Under the pieces are notes generated by a model. The model saw nothing but the letters and a program-made list of their open reading frames with translations. It made no database searches and had not been told where the DNA came from. This document shows positions 24,428 through 24,957 of a stretch of 24,957 bases of DNA, in pieces. The stretch is taken from the NCBI GenBank assembly GCA_903929895.1, contig CAIYWM010000617.1, positions 1 to 24,957 of the forward strand, written 5' to 3'. The translations under genes and the position numbers were made by a program. This DNA is from an uncultured Alphaproteobacteria bacterium. Its GTDB lineage: Bacteria; Pseudomonadota; Alphaproteobacteria; Reyranellales; Reyranellaceae. Position 1 is the first letter of the stretch. Each line of letters opens with the position of its first letter.

Positions 24428-24957
24428 ATGCCCCCCTCTTCGGTCGCTGCGCGCAGCCTTGCCCTCGCCGTGATCGGCGTCGGCGTGGCGTCGTTCGCGG
24501 CCCACGGGCAGAACGTCACCGCCTTCAACCCCTATTCGGGCGCCGGCCTGACGGGCGGACCGCTGCCGCAATACACATCGCCCCCGGCCGCTGATGCAGT
24601 CGGCCCCGGTCCGGTCGTCGGTCCGGCTTTCAATCCGTGGTCGTCTCGCAGCCCGGCGCAGGCGTCGCGCCCGGCTACTCCTCCGCAGACCTCTGCTCCG
24701 GCTCGGCAGACCAGGGCAGCCGCCGCCCTGCCGCCGCCCCCGCCGGGACCGATCAAAAGCCGCGTCGTCGCCGTTCCCGAACTGACGACGAGTCGCAGCA
24801 AACCGCGCGATATCGAGAAGGCCAGCGCCGCCTATGCCGCACCGGCCGGCAAGTCCGCCTCCACGCCAAACGCCCCGACGATCGCCGCACCGGCCCCCGT
24901 GCCAGCAGCGCCGGCCCCTGCAGCGGCAGCGCCGCCGGCACCCGCGGCAACGCCCGC
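24428..24957 (+). CDS. Exported Pro/Ala-rich protein, N-terminal part
   Basis: An open frame from ATG 24428 to the window edge (176 residues visible). Residues 1-26 look like a signal peptide (SLALAVIGVGVASFAAHG). The mature part is low-complexity: AFNPYSGAG and AFNPWSSR form a short repeat, followed by Pro-rich (LPPPPPGP) and Ala/Pro-rich (APAPVPAAPAPAAAAPP) linkers. Such linkers often precede an OmpA/peptidoglycan-binding or other envelope domain; the domain lies beyond the window, so no function is assigned. GGAAAGG is 9 nt before the start. The polyproline runs would require EF-P. Confidence 0.75.
   Translation, partial: MPPSSVAARSLALAVIGVGVASFAAHGQNVTAFNPYSGAGLTGGPLPQYTSPPAADAVGPGPVVGPAFNPWSSRSPAQASRPATPPQTSAPARQTRAAAALPPPPPGPIKSRVVAVPELTTSRSKPRDIEKASAAYAAPAGKSASTPNAPTIAAPAPVPAAPAPAAAAPPAPAATP

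Overview
The window is GC-rich, densely coded bacterial chromosome. It looks alphaproteobacterial, perhaps Rhodospirillales- or Reyranella-like, but the genus is a guess. The grounds are an intergenic 6S RNA between zapA and the 5-formyl-THF cyclo-ligase gene, a small coiled-coil gene upstream of zapA, tkt-gap together, a DhnA-type aldolase gene in the same neighbourhood as thiE, and epmA next to efp.

Layout. (1) 1-2.3 kb, minus strand: a DUF4164-like coiled-coil gene, zapA, 6S RNA with a clear promoter, 5-formyltetrahydrofolate cyclo-ligase, and a YmdB-type metallophosphoesterase cut by the window edge. (2) 2.4-5.6 kb, plus strand: tkt-gap behind a leader that can fold in mutually exclusive ways, ending in a strong terminator. 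(3) 5.6-16.6 kb: a ureide (allantoin-type) utilisation locus. A GntR/FCD regulator and an M20 carbamoyl/allantoate amidohydrolase run leftward. A shared control region carries two ATGTGCACAT palindromes. Rightward come a divergent PuuE-like gene, a four-gene ABC importer, allA, and two full-length puuE copies flanking a 110-residue unknown gene. An MFS transporter gene converges on the end. (4) 16.7-17.8 kb: class I fructose-bisphosphate aldolase and its terminator. (5) 18-20.5 kb: accessory block with a cold-shock protein, a small hypothetical gene, a SnoaL-like protein and a membrane-anchored SGNH hydrolase. (6) 20.6-25 kb: thiE, epmA, a YjbR/MmcQ gene, efp, suhB and the start of an exported Pro/Ala-rich protein.

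How the genes work together. The ureide locus encodes allantoin to allantoate (PuuE), allantoate to ureidoglycolate (M20 hydrolase) and ureidoglycolate to glyoxylate plus urea (AllA), with its own importer and regulator. No urate oxidase or hydroxyisourate enzymes are present, so it appears built for imported ureides. It lies between gap and fba, where many alphaproteobacteria carry pgk, so it may be an island that split a tkt-gap-pgk-fba block.

Most notable observations: a palindromic repeat that supplies the Shine-Dalgarno and the only usable start codon of the first ABC permease; an operator sitting exactly in the 17-bp promoter spacer of the M20 hydrolase gene; three PuuE-family paralogues in one locus, one with altered motifs; the unknown gene between the two puuE copies; and the tkt leader.
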